Part shown: piece by piece, positions 35,499-44,843 of the stretch
Numbering within the stretch: the first letter of the stretch is position 1
Layout: every line of letters begins with the position of its first letter
NCBI GenBank assembly: GCA_021811085.1
Contig: JAJZPQ010000024.1
Span: 1 to 53,176, forward strand
Length of the DNA stretch: 53,176 bases
Source of the DNA: Pseudomonadota bacterium
Lineage (GTDB): Bacteria > Pseudomonadota > Gammaproteobacteria > Burkholderiales > SG8-39
Direction of reading: 5' to 3'
The notes under the pieces: model-generated
Database searches by the model: none
What the model was told of the DNA's origin: nothing
The model's input: only the letters and a program-made list of their open reading frames with translations
Translations under genes and position numbers: made by a program

Positions 35499-36473
35499 TC
35501 AGTGCAGCCGCGGCTTCTTGAGGAAGTCGTTGCGGTCGGCCGCGCGCACGTTCAGGCGCAGCACATCGCCCTGGCGCGCGAGCATCAGCGGCACCTCCAC
35601 GCCGGGACCGCCGAGACGCCACACCCGGCGCAGGAAATCGGCCAGGCTGTTGGTGCGCTCGCCCGCGACGCCGAGCACGAGGTCGCCCGCCTGCACCCCG
35701 GCGCGCTCGGCCGGGCTGCCCGGAGCCAGTCCGCCCACGATCAGGCGTGCCTCCGCCTGCTGCGTGTACATGCCCAGCCAGGGCCGCGGCGGACGCGCCG
35801 CGCGCCCGTGCGCGAGCAACTCGCCCAGTATCGGTTCGATCAAATCGATCGGAACGAACATATTGCCCTGCACCGAATCCTCGACCGTCACCTCCTGCAC
35901 CAGCAGCGAGCCGATGCCGACGAGGCGCCCGCCTCGATCCACCAGCGCCGCGCCGCCCCATTGCAAATGCGCCGGCGCGGTGAACAAGGCTTCGTCGAGC
36001 AGGTATTCCCAATAACCGGCGAACTCGCGCTTGGCCACCAATTTGGCCTTGAGCGCATGCGCGCGTCCGCCGTGGCCGATCACATACACCTCGTCGCCCG
36101 CATGCACCGCGGCAGCGGAGCCGCGTGCCAGCGGCGGCGCACGCAGCTTGCCCAGCGGCTGCACCAGCCCGAAGCCGGTGGCTTGGTCGTAGGCGAGCGC
36201 GTGCCCCGCGACCACCGCTCCGGCATTGGTCGTGAGCCAGATGTTCTCCGCCTCGGTGATCAGGTAGCCGATGGTGAGCACCAGGCCGTCCTCGCGGATC
36301 ACGACGCCGTAGCCTTCGCGTTCGGTGCCGAGTATGCCGCCGGTGAACGCATCCTCGGGAATTTCCGCGCGCAGCAACACCACTGCATCGAGCACTTGCG
36401 CCAGGTCGAAGCCGAGCTCGTCCTCGCGCGGCTGCAGCGATTCGTCGAACGCCCAGGGTTTGGTGGCAGACAT
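35499..36473 (-). CDS. HtrA-like protein with degenerate protease domain and PDZ domain
   Basis: The fold follows trypsin-like S1C proteases plus one PDZ domain (about 225-315, PWLGMYTQQAEARLIVGGLA ... GSPAERAGVQAGDLVLGV). All three catalytic positions are changed when aligned by motif: LTNNHVV becomes LTIGYLI (Tyr70 for His), the D-x-x-x-DLAL segment becomes DQATGFGLV (Gly100 for Asp) and GNSGGP becomes LQWGGAA (Trp172 for Ser). It should therefore be a non-catalytic scaffold or binding protein. Length is 324 aa from ATG 36473. No signal peptide is visible in this form; the frame extends upstream to 36623 but without a typical leader. Confidence 0.8.
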   Translation of the reverse strand: MSATKPWAFDESLQPREDELGFDLAQVLDAVVLLRAEIPEDAFTGGILGTEREGYGVVIREDGLVLTIGYLITEAENIWLTTNAGAVVAGHALAYDQATGFGLVQPLGKLRAPPLARGSAAAVHAGDEVYVIGHGGRAHALKAKLVAKREFAGYWEYLLDEALFTAPAHLQWGGAALVDRGGRLVGIGSLLVQEVTVEDSVQGNMFVPIDLIEPILGELLAHGRAARPPRPWLGMYTQQAEARLIVGGLAPGSPAERAGVQAGDLVLGVAGERTNSLADFLRRVWRLGGPGVEVPLMLARQGDVLRLNVRAADRNDFLKKPRLH

Positions 36474-36864
36474 AAGGAAGCGATTCTGCCACGTTGCCGG
36501 ATTTTGAGCCGGGATCTCTGCACATGCCCGGCTGGCGGCGCTTTCCGCGATTACGCCCGCGGCAATCGGTGTACCGATCGCAGAAAAGCATCGGGCGCGG
36601 ACACGGCGAAGCAAACCAGTCAAGGACGACGCTCGCGTCCCTTACGAGAGCTGGATCGACACGGTCAGCACGAACGGCATTTCGTGCGGGTCATGTAAGC
36701 GCAGGCTCTGCCCAGCGCCCTGTCTCGCGGCCCGGGCGCCGACCATGGCCGTGATTCCGGTCATACGTCTGCGCTATCGAGGATCGAGATCCCAACTGAT
36801 TGCGGCTTAATCACCCGGACCTGCGTTGGGGCAGGACGGACATTCCCGCCCCCCAAACTGCGAA
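36474..36864. other. Intergenic region between the HtrA-like and Cache genes
   Basis: 391 bases without a convincing gene on either strand. Short open frames here have no ribosome site and no recognisable domain. It probably holds the promoter of the HtrA-like gene (minus strand), but I see no clear promoter, and no terminator for the Cache gene. Confidence 0.4.
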
Positions 36865-37326
36865 CTATTTATAGATTCCGGTTCCAACGAACGCGTCCTG
36901 ACCGGGAATCCTTTTGATATATCCGATCTTGGTCTGAATCTTCTTGGTTTCTGGATTGGTCCACATGAACTCCGTACTGCCGCTGCCTTTGGTTTTCGCG
37001 ATTTCGACCATCTCCGGGATCAGGAGTTTCCCGCCGGCGTCTTTGAACTCGACGAAGTTTTTCCCGATCATCTTGTTGTTGGCACCGTGGGCGAGGTTGA
37101 AACTCTTGAAGTCATAGACGTAGAGATAAAGGTCGCGGTCATGGAACTCCTTGTTGTTGGGATCCGAAAACGCCTTGAACGCCTGTTCGGTTCCGTGCGC
37201 CTGGATGTAGGCGATTCCCCGGTCGAGCATCGCGAGCGCCTCTTTCTCTGTCCCACCGGCAACGGCGATCGTAGCCGCCATGAAGTTGACCAGCATCACC
37301 GCTAGCAGCACCTTTAAAATTCTCAT
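36865..37326 (-). CDS. Exported single-Cache-domain protein
   Basis: A 153-aa protein with a signal peptide (MRILKVLLAVMLVNFMAATI, cleavage near VAG) and one Cache domain: YIQAHGTEQAFKAFSDPNN, DLYLYVYDFKSFNLAHGANN, MIGKNFVEFKDAGGKLLI and the C-terminal GYIKRIPGQDAFVGTGIYK. Cache domains usually sense small molecules outside the cell as part of chemoreceptors or kinases; this stand-alone form would bind a ligand in the periplasm. The start ATG 37326 follows GGAAGGAG. No receptor gene is adjacent. Its lower GC codon usage (AAG/AAC-rich) differs slightly from neighbours. Confidence 0.88.
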   Translation of the reverse strand: MRILKVLLAVMLVNFMAATIAVAGGTEKEALAMLDRGIAYIQAHGTEQAFKAFSDPNNKEFHDRDLYLYVYDFKSFNLAHGANNKMIGKNFVEFKDAGGKLLIPEMVEIAKTKGSGSTEFMWTNPETKKIQTKIGYIKRIPGQDAFVGTGIYK

Positions 37327-37783
37327 AATCAATCTCCTTCCAAAGAAGTTAGTCCGACCTGGCGGTCGGCCCGTCGTCGACGAGCAATAGGCTTATCGGC
37401 ATCGGCCGAAAGATCTTGAGCGGGGTGGCGAGGTATAACGGCGCAGGCCAGAGCTGCGCCACGCTGTGGCAAGGAAAAAGGGGGCGGAACCGGGTTGACG
37501 CTTGGCTGTGTGCCCGGCGCCTCAGCGCCGGGACCGGGTGTTATTGGCGCGATACGGTTGCAGGAGAGCCGCAGCATGCTCCCGTTGATCGAGGGTTTCC
37601 CGGTCCGCGCTCGATTGCCGCGGCGATGGGCCGCATGCGCGCATCGTCGAACTCGACGGTGGTAATTTTGGATGCAGCGCAAAGCGCGCCAGTGTTTGGG
37701 CGGAGCGGCCCGCCCGCCTTGCAGTCATCCGTATTGGAGGCAACGCGTCTCATGCGATGAATGTAAAAGGACCCTAGAGCGGC
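37327..37783. other. Intergenic region upstream of the Cache gene and downstream of the bactofilin gene
   Basis: 457 bases with no convincing gene. It contains the perfect hairpin CCCGGCGC-CTCA-GCGCCGGG (37513-37532), which has no T-run on either side. The Cache-gene promoter should lie near 37340-37420 on the minus strand, but no consensus is clear. Confidence 0.4.
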
Positions 37784-38362
37784 TCAGCGTGGCGGCGCGC
37801 CGGCTTTGGCGGCAAACGGCGGAAGACTCTCGGGCGCCGCCGGCGGCGCGCCCAGGGCGCCGATATCGCCCGAAAGTTCGCCGCCCTCCTCGATCGACAG
37901 CTTGCCATAGCGGATCTTGCCTGACACATGTCCGGTGGCCCGGATAACGAGTTGCTTGCGCACGGTCAGTTCGCCGTCGAAGCGCCCGCGGATTTCGGCA
38001 GTGTCCACTCCGGCCTTGCCGAGAAATGCGCCGATCTCGGCGATCTGCAACACGCGGCTTTCCATCGCCGCCTCGACGCGCCCCTCCACCACCAGCGTGT
38101 TGCAGTCGGTGATTTCCGCGCCCTTGAGCTTGATGTCCGGCCCGACGATGAGCTTGCTCACGGATTCCTCCGCTTTGTTCGCCGACGGCACCTGGGCCGC
38201 CGCATCGGCTCGAGGCGGATCCGTCTTCGGCAACGCGGACTTCGGCGTTTCCGCGCCCGCCGGCACCGGGCTTAGCGCCTCCTGCATCCGTCCATATGGG
38301 CTTTGCGGCTGCGCCGGTGCGGCGCGCGTGGAATCTCTTTTATTGCGAAAGCTGTCGAGCAT
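37784..38362 (-). CDS. Bactofilin-family cytoskeletal protein
   Basis: Cytoplasmic polymer-forming protein. A disordered Pro/Ala-rich N-terminus (about 1-65) is followed by the bactofilin (DUF583) beta-helix at about 68-170: KLIVGPDIKLKGAEITDCNT, LVVEGRVEAAMESRVLQIAE, FDGELTVRKQLVIRATGHV and SGKIRYGKLSIEEGGELSGD. A second Pro-rich tail ends it. Length is 192 aa. The start follows GGGAGGAAAC. Bactofilins organise cell-shape or envelope enzymes; the usual M23 peptidase partner is not adjacent, so its client is unknown. Confidence 0.9.
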   Translation of the reverse strand: MLDSFRNKRDSTRAAPAQPQSPYGRMQEALSPVPAGAETPKSALPKTDPPRADAAAQVPSANKAEESVSKLIVGPDIKLKGAEITDCNTLVVEGRVEAAMESRVLQIAEIGAFLGKAGVDTAEIRGRFDGELTVRKQLVIRATGHVSGKIRYGKLSIEEGGELSGDIGALGAPPAAPESLPPFAAKAGAPPR

Positions 38363-38664
38363 GGTCGTTTCCTCCCGGGTGAAGAACTGCGTGCAAAGGC
38401 GTCCGACCGGCGCTGCCGATTGCGCCGCCGCGGACCATGCATACTGAGCAAACTGCGTGCCACAGGCCGCTATTCAATCGAATCAAGCTATTGCGGCGAA
38501 CAAAGCGCGCGGCGCCGTCGTGCGCCGACGACAGGCGTGCAGGCTTTGATTTCAAGCCCATGAATAGATGTTCAATCCGGTGTCGCCGCGCAACGACAGG
38601 CGCAGGCGCCACCGCGCCGGAACAAGGTATGATTGCGGGCAGGCAAATCCTGGGGCCTAGCGAT
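38363..38664. other. Divergent region between the bactofilin and C45 acyltransferase-like genes
   Basis: 302 bases. The plus-strand frame of the acyltransferase-like gene stays open back to 38437, but that part is Arg/Cys-rich and unlike the family. A short inverted repeat, GTCGT-GCGCCG-ACGAC (38517-38532), is present. No promoter consensus is clear. Confidence 0.35.
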
Positions 38665-39804
38665 ATGTTTCCGCTAATCGACGTTTCCGGCTCCGCGCGC
38701 GAGCGCGGGCTGCAGCACGGGCTCAAGGGGCGCGAACGCATTGCGCGCTCGATCGCCACCTACGCGCGCCTGTTCGCCTACTGCGGCATAGACTGGCGGG
38801 GCGCGCAGCGCCTGGGCGCCGGCTATCGCGATCTGATCGGCGATCTCGATCCTGCGCTGCTGTCCGAGATCGAGGGCATCGCTGCGGGGGCAGGCAGGCA
38901 GGTGGACGAAATCCTCGCGCTCAATGCGCGCACCGAAATCCTGCCGCCCAGCTACCCGGGCGAGCCGCATCCCGATCAGCGCAAGATAGCCGCCGCCAAC
39001 ACGAAACTGGGCGTGCCCGACTGGGGCGAGTGCACAGCCATCGCGGTGAAGCCGGCGCAAAGCGCGAGCGGCTCGACCTTATTGGCGCAGAACTGGGACT
39101 GGCTCGGCGCGCAGCGCGCGGCGCTGCTGCTGCTGCGCGTGCATGACGCCGCAGGCCCCTCGCTGCTGACCTTGACCGAAGCGGGCATGTTGGCCAAGAT
39201 CGGCCTCAACCGCAGCGGTTTCGGCGTCTGCCTCAACATCCTGCGCTCGGCCGATGACGGCGCCCATCCCGGCGTGCCGGTGCATGTGCTGCTGCGCGCG
39301 CTGCTCGCGCGCGCGAACGTGGATGAAGCGATCGCGTTCGCATCCAAACTCAGTTTCGGCGCCTCGTCCAACGTACTGTGCGCCGATGCCTCGGGCGCCA
39401 CTGCGGCGCTCGAGTTCTCGCCGCGCGGCCTCGAGGTCATCCGCGGCGCCGATGCGGCGCTGTGCCACACCAACCATTTCCTCGCCCCGGACGCAGCCAA
39501 GCATCAGGCGTCGCTCGCGCCCAGCCTGTCGACCGTACCCAGACTGGAACGCATCAGCGCGCTCACCGCTGCGCAGCGGGGCAAGTTCTCGAGCGCGGAC
39601 CTGCAGCGCATGCTGCGCGACGAAAGCGACGGCTACCTGTCGATCTGCCGCAGCCCGGACCCGGCGCTCGCCCCCGAGGTGCGCATAGAAACCGTCGCGT
39701 CGGTGGTGATGGACCTGGGCGAGCGTGTGCTGCACATCGCGCCCGACGTGCCTACGCGCGCCGAATACCTGCCGGTCGCGCTCGCCGAGACCGTACCCGC
39801 CTAG
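38665..39804 (+). CDS. C45-family (acyl-CoA:6-APA acyltransferase-like) autoproteolytic hydrolase/transferase
   Basis: Ntn-hydrolase. FPLIDVSGSARERGLQHGLK opens the fold; LNARTEILPPSY precedes the catalytic segment DWGECTAIAVKP, where Cys123 becomes the N-terminal nucleophile after self-cleavage between Glu and Cys. LAQNWDWLGAQR, LTEAGMLAKIGLNRSGFGVC and LCHTNHFL are further family signatures. Length is 379 aa from ATG 38665; the frame extends upstream, but the domain starts here. In fungi the relative makes penicillin; bacterial members are of unknown substrate and may cleave amide bonds. The stop TAG overlaps the convergent gene stop at the palindrome CTAG. Confidence 0.85.
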   Translation: MFPLIDVSGSARERGLQHGLKGRERIARSIATYARLFAYCGIDWRGAQRLGAGYRDLIGDLDPALLSEIEGIAAGAGRQVDEILALNARTEILPPSYPGEPHPDQRKIAAANTKLGVPDWGECTAIAVKPAQSASGSTLLAQNWDWLGAQRAALLLLRVHDAAGPSLLTLTEAGMLAKIGLNRSGFGVCLNILRSADDGAHPGVPVHVLLRALLARANVDEAIAFASKLSFGASSNVLCADASGATAALEFSPRGLEVIRGADAALCHTNHFLAPDAAKHQASLAPSLSTVPRLERISALTAAQRGKFSSADLQRMLRDESDGYLSICRSPDPALAPEVRIETVASVVMDLGERVLHIAPDVPTRAEYLPVALAETVPA

Positions 39805-40109
39805 ACCGGCGTGAGGATGTGGATGTGCCGGCTCGCGATCAGGTCCTTGGTCTTCGCCGCATAGGCCGCCATGTGCGGCGCGGCTGCGTGCGCCTTCAGC
39901 GCGTCCATGCTCGCCCATTTCTCGATCACCAGCAAGGTATCCGGGCCGTACTTCGTCTGAAACTTGGGGCCGTCCTCGAAATCGACCGCGGCGCCGTATT
40001 CGATGCAGCCGGCTTCGGCCTTGACCGCGGGGACGTTTGCCTGAAACGCCTGCAGGATGGACGCGCGCATGCCGGGCTTGGCGGTGATGACGGCGACGAC
40101 GTGAATCAT
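39801..40109 (-). CDS. Antibiotic-biosynthesis-monooxygenase (ABM) domain protein, putative quinol monooxygenase
   Basis: A 102-aa dimeric alpha/beta barrel protein: VVAVITAKPGMRASILQAFQ, EAGCIEYGAAVDFEDGPKFQ, and VIEKWASMDALKAHAAAPHM match the ABM/YgiN family, which oxidises quinols without a cofactor or has related roles. His in HAAAPHM is well conserved. It starts after AAGGAG. Its stop overlaps that of the convergent C45 gene. It is 93 bases downstream of the RNase Z-like gene on the same strand. Confidence 0.88.
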   Translation of the reverse strand: MIHVVAVITAKPGMRASILQAFQANVPAVKAEAGCIEYGAAVDFEDGPKFQTKYGPDTLLVIEKWASMDALKAHAAAPHMAAYAAKTKDLIASRHIHILTPV

Positions 40110-40192
40110 GGTTGCTTGCTCCTTGTGTGATTTTCGGGATCGGCCGGGGAATCGTTCCTGCCATCAGCCTGCGCGGACTTGGGTCGCGACGT

Positions 40193-41031
40193 TCACAGTT
40201 CCATCAGGTCGCGACCGAGCACGATTTCGCCGCTGAAATTGCGCGCGGCGGCTTCGAGCCATAGTTCGTCGGCGACGTTTTCGGCAGGAACGAAATGCGA
40301 CAGCACCAGGCGCTTCACCCCGGCGTCGCGCGCCACCACGCCGACCTGGTCCGCAGTCGTGTGGCTGTCGAGCAGGTGCTGGCGCAGCCGCGTCGCGTTG
40401 TCGAGCCGGGCGCAGATCTCATCCAGCGCCGGCTCGTACATCACTTCGTGCACCAGCACGTCGGCGCCGCGCGCGAGTTCGACCAGGCTGTCGCAGGGCG
40501 CGGTGTCCCCCGAGAATACGATGGAGCGGTCGGGCGTATCGAAGCGAAACGCGAACGCCGGCACCACCGGCGGATGCTTGACCAGGGTGCAAGTCACGCG
40601 CACGCGTTCGTCGCGGTAGACCTCGCCCGCAGCGGCGATGTCGTGCGCCCGGATCAGCGGCGCGAGCGGCGGGCGCCCTTCGTCGGCGATGCGCGTGGCG
40701 ATGTCGTAGGCATTGAGTTCGAGGAACTGCCCGGTCATGCGCACCAGCGGCGGCGGCCCGTAGGCATCGACCGGCGCCTTCAGTCCCGCGGCCCACAGCA
40801 GCAGAAACAGATTACCGTAGTCGGCATTGTGGTCCGAATGGTGATGCGTGAGAAACACCGCGCGCAGCGAGCGAAACGGGAGCGATGCTTTCGCCATCTG
40901 GCGCGCGACGCCGTTGCCGCAATCGACGATATAGGTCACCCCGTCGACGGCCAGCGCGAACGCCGGGGCCGAGCGCGTCACCTTGGGCGTGGGCCCGCCG
41001 CCGGTCCCGAGCAGCACCAGCCGGCTGCGGC

Positions 41032-41035
<4 letters not shown>
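40193..41035 (-). CDS. RNase Z-like metallo-beta-lactamase-fold hydrolase
   Basis: MBL-fold protein of the RNase Z/arylsulfatase branch: [20 protein letters not shown] at the N-terminus, metal motif [14 protein letters not shown] near residue 63, [16 protein letters not shown] with the bridging Asp, VHEVMYEP, and [10 protein letters not shown]. Length is 280 aa. It lacks the long exosite arm of tRNase Z, so it is probably a small-molecule hydrolase. The GTG start overlaps the stop of the upstream transporter ATPase (GTGA), which suggests action on a compound brought in by that transporter; inference. Confidence 0.85.
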
Positions 41036-41809
<774 letters not shown>

Positions 41810-41823
<14 letters not shown>

Positions 41824-42616
41824 GGATTCCCACTCCGGATTTGCCCAGCCGCCGCTCGATGTAATGCTGGCCGAGGCTCGCGATCGTCGTCAGCACCAGG
41901 TACCAGAACGTCGCCACCAGCATCAGCTCGATGGTATGCAGGTTGGCCGAGGAAATGTTCTGCGCCGCCGTCAGCATGTCGCCACCCGCGATCACCGACA
42001 CCAGCGAAGTCGCCTTCAACAAGGAGATGAACTGGTTCCCGGCAGGCGGCATGATCACCCGGAGCGCCTGCGGCAGGATAATGCGCCGCAGCGCGAGCGG
42101 GTGCGACATGCCGAGCGCAAGCGCCGCGTCGTTCTGGCCGCGATCGACCGCGATGATGCCGGCGCGCACGATTTCCGCCATGTACGCGCCCTCGTTCAGG
42201 CCGAGCGCGATCACCGAGGCGACGAAAGGCGTGAGCAGGTCATTGGTGCGAAACGGCCCGATATGCTCGAACAGCAGCGCCAGGTTGCCCCAGATCAGGA
42301 TCTGCACCAACAGCGGCGTGCCGCGCAGCAACCAGGTGTAAAACCCGCTCGCGAGGCGCAGCACCGGACTCGCCGACAGGCGCATTACCGCGAGGAGCAC
42401 GCCGAGCAGCGTGCCGATCAGCGCCGCGAGCAGCGCCAGCACCACCGTCGTGCGCAAGCCCGCGAGGATCGCCGGCGCGAACTGGTACTGCAGGATCACG
42501 CCGTGCTGGATGTTCGGATTGCGATAGATGGAGAGCGCCAACAGCGCCGCGGCGATGGCCACCACCGCGCTCCCGAGCCAGAGCCAGGGGCGCCGCAGCG
42601 GGACGACGCGGGTCAT
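41810..42616 (-). CDS. Polar amino acid ABC transporter permease (HisM/GlnP type)
   Basis: Inner-membrane permease with about five hydrophobic segments ([38 protein letters not shown] and others). The EAA coupling loop is [20 protein letters not shown], with [13 protein letters not shown] before it. Length is 268 aa. Only one permease gene is present, so it probably works as a homodimer. It lies 21 bases after the binding-protein gene. Confidence 0.92.
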
Positions 42617-42637
42617 GAGCGCTGCGCCATGCGCCCG

Positions 42638-43468
42638 CTACAGCTTGACGTTGGCGCCGCCGTTGATCGTGGCCGAAATCACGGCGCCACTCTCGACGCC
42701 ATGCTGCTCCAGAATCCTGCGATACTCGCCGCTCGCGATTAACGCATTGAGCGACTTCTGCAGCGCGTCGCGCAGCTGGGTGTTCGACTTCGCCACGCCT
42801 ATGCCCAGCGGCACCGGCTGGTAGACATGCCCCTGCACCACGTCGAAGATTTTGCCCTCGCCCGCGGTCTTGGCCAGATACACCATCACCGGCGAATTGC
42901 CGAGGAAGGCGGCGACGCGCCCGGTCTGCACCTGCGTGCGCGCATCGGCGGGCTGCGCGTATTGCAGGTTCTGGATCGCGGGCTTGCCGGCCGCGGTGCA
43001 CTTGGCGCTCGCCTGCTCGACCAAAACCAGCTGGGTCGAACCCTGCACCGTGGACACACTCTTGCCGCACATCGTCTCCAGGCTCTCAACGTGCTCAGGG
43101 TTGCCTTTGCGGATCAGCAGCATCGTGCTCAGGTTGAAGAAGTCGACGAAGTCGATGAGCTTCTCGCGCTCGGGCGTGTCGTTCATCAGCGAAAACACGA
43201 CGTCGATGCGCTTGGCCTCCATCGCCGGCAGCAGGCCGGGGAACGGTATCGACTCGAACGTGATCTTGCGCCCCATCTGCTTGCTCATCGCCGCGGCGAG
43301 ATCGACGATTACGCCCTGCAGCGTGGTGCCGTCAGAAGCATAGGAGATCATCGGCGGGCTGTTGGTGATCGAACCGGCCTTGATGTCCTGGGCCGCCGCC
43401 GGGAATGCGGCGGTCGCGAGCATCGCACCCAACATCGCCGCGCCTGCAAAATTTCGGATTAGCCGCAT
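42638..43468 (-). CDS. Polar amino acid ABC transporter substrate-binding protein
   Basis: Periplasmic binding protein of family 3. The signal peptide (about 1-27) ends AFPAAAQ. PPMISYASDGTTLQGVIVDL is the usual ligand-pocket start with the DLAAAMSKQMGRKI helix, and FSLMNDTPEREKLIDFVDFF the hinge region. Length is 276 aa. It starts after CAGGAGGAG. It is the first gene of an operon: binding protein, permease, ATPase, RNase Z-like hydrolase. The amino acid is not determined. Confidence 0.92.
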   Translation of the reverse strand: MRLIRNFAGAAMLGAMLATAAFPAAAQDIKAGSITNSPPMISYASDGTTLQGVIVDLAAAMSKQMGRKITFESIPFPGLLPAMEAKRIDVVFSLMNDTPEREKLIDFVDFFNLSTMLLIRKGNPEHVESLETMCGKSVSTVQGSTQLVLVEQASAKCTAAGKPAIQNLQYAQPADARTQVQTGRVAAFLGNSPVMVYLAKTAGEGKIFDVVQGHVYQPVPLGIGVAKSNTQLRDALQKSLNALIASGEYRRILEQHGVESGAVISATINGGANVKL

Positions 43469-43585
43469 GATTGTCTCCTCCTGGATCGCGCGCTCGGATG
43501 CGCGCTGCCGCGTTGACTTGCTGAATTGTACCGCAGGGCCCGCGGCCGGTATCGCTAGCGCTCGAACGGTACCAAACGCGACTGT

Positions 43586-43601
43586 CCGCAGTCAACTGCG
43601 G
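43586..43601. promoter_or_regulatory. Inverted repeat upstream of the amino acid transporter operon
   Basis: CCGCAGT-CA-ACTGCGG is a 7+7 bp palindrome about 118 bases upstream of the binding-protein start. It might be an operator, but no regulator can be linked to it, and the neighbouring LysR gene is truncated. Confidence 0.35.
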
Positions 43602-43661
43602 CCAGCGCAGCCGGGCTGCTTTGGATTGCGCGGTTGACGCTCACGCCTTGCAGCGCAAGCT

Positions 43662-44355
43662 TTAGGCCCGGGTCTCCCGCCAGGGTCTGCGCTTCTTCTC
43701 CGCAAAAATCCAGTCGCGAAACGCGAGCACTTTGGCCGGAGTCTTGCCCTTGGGCCAGACCAGATAGTAGGACTCGTCCGCCTTCAGCGCGATATCGAAC
43801 AGGCGCACGAGGTCTCCGGCGGCGAGGGCGTCCTCGGTGAGGCTGCGGCGCGCGTAGGCGATGCCGCGGCCGTCCACTGCCGCCTGCACCATCATCGACG
43901 CATCGTTGAACATCGGCCCGGTCGGCTCGGGCAGTTTCACGCCCGCCGCCTTGAACCAGGGCGTCCACGGCTCGTCGTCCGTGCTGAGCAGGCGGTATTT
44001 CGCCAGATCGGCCGGTCGCGTCGGCAGCTTGCCGCGGTTCAGGCGCGGGCTCGCGACCGGAAAGCGCTCGTCGTCCATGAGTTTCTCCGCTTCGACGTTG
44101 GCCCAGCCGCCGCGACCGAGGCGCACCGCCATGTCCACGCCGTCGCGCGCGAAGTCCGCGAGCGTGTGCGACGCCTGCACGTTCACGGCGATGTGCGGAT
44201 GCTGTTCCATGAATCGTCCCAGGCGCGGCATCAGCCAGCGCGCCGCGAACGAGGGCAGCATGCTCACGGTGAGCTGATTGCTGCGCTCGCGCCGCCCGAC
44301 CGAATCGATCGCGTCACCGATGTCGCGCAGCGCCGCCAGGCGCCGGCGGCGGTAG
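43662..44355 (-). pseudogene. LysR-family regulator (GcvA-like) lacking its DNA-binding domain
   Basis: The frame carries a full LysR effector domain: LTVSMLPSFAARWLMPRLGR, DFARDGVDMAVRLGRGGW, GPMFNDASMMVQAAVDGRGI and the C-terminus FRDWIFAEKKRRPW. The linker helix just before it (RRRRLAALRDIGDAIDSVG) is recognisable, but the preceding 90 or so residues that should form the winged helix-turn-helix are absent. Beyond about 44355 the minus-strand sequence is only the antisense of the DUF2917 gene. No natural start codon for the remaining part is evident. It cannot bind DNA as a normal LysR; I read it as a 5'-deleted gene. Confidence 0.8.
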
Positions 44356-44363
44356 AGGCAGAT

Positions 44364-44831
44364 ATGGATGCAATTTTGCTCACAAGTGGAACGAGTGCGG
44401 AAACAGCCGCGCCGCGCTTGCTGACCCTGCGCGGCGCCGCCGGCACGCGCGTGCACTGCACGCGGGGGCGCGGCTGGATCACCGTGGAAGGCGACCCGGC
44501 CGACTACTGGATCAATGCCGGGGAGGAGCTGCACATCCGCGCCGCGACGCGGGTGGTGATCGAAGCCGAAGGCTGCGCCGAATTGGTGGTGACGCCGCCG
44601 CGCACGCTGTCCGGGTCATACGCGTCGCCACGGCAGAGCGCCGCTGCCACTGATCGCGGCGCAATACAGGAGGCAAACATAAAATCAGTATTGCAGCGGG
44701 ACCCCTGGCCGGGCTACCGCAAATGGAGCACGGCCGGAGCCGGCGTGGAGACCGCGCTGTTCATCAGCGTACAGGCGGTGATGCTGGTGTGCATCGTGCT
44801 CGTGGCGGCGCAATTGTTCGCCACGGCTTGA
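44364..44831 (+). CDS. DUF2917-domain protein with C-terminal membrane helix
   Basis: A 155-aa protein. LLTLRGAAGTRVHCTRGRGW, ITVEGDPADYWINAGEELHI and VVIEAEGCAELVV form the cupin-like DUF2917 domain at about 18-80. After a polar linker, a hydrophobic helix (TALFISVQAVMLVCIVLVAA) near the end should insert in the membrane. DUF2917 genes often stand divergent from LysR genes in betaproteobacteria. Here the start codon is only about 10 bases from the truncated LysR remnant, so the original promoter region is gone; a GAGG five bases before the ATG may still serve for translation. Confidence 0.8.
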   Translation: MDAILLTSGTSAETAAPRLLTLRGAAGTRVHCTRGRGWITVEGDPADYWINAGEELHIRAATRVVIEAEGCAELVVTPPRTLSGSYASPRQSAAATDRGAIQEANIKSVLQRDPWPGYRKWSTAGAGVETALFISVQAVMLVCIVLVAAQLFATA

Positions 44832-44843
44832 TGTGCCGCCCTG

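Noticed and set aside
36494-36754. Short plus-strand open frame in the gap before the Cache gene
   Set aside because: No ribosome site, Arg-rich random-like composition, no recognisable fold.
37416-37760. Plus-strand 114-codon open frame upstream of the Cache gene
   Set aside because: No convincing start context; composition unlike a folded protein; contains a hairpin.
43555-43661. Minus-strand reading downstream of the LysR stop as an alternative C-terminus (SVNRAIQSSPAALAAV)
   Set aside because: It is in a different frame from the effector domain, which already ends normally; probably chance.
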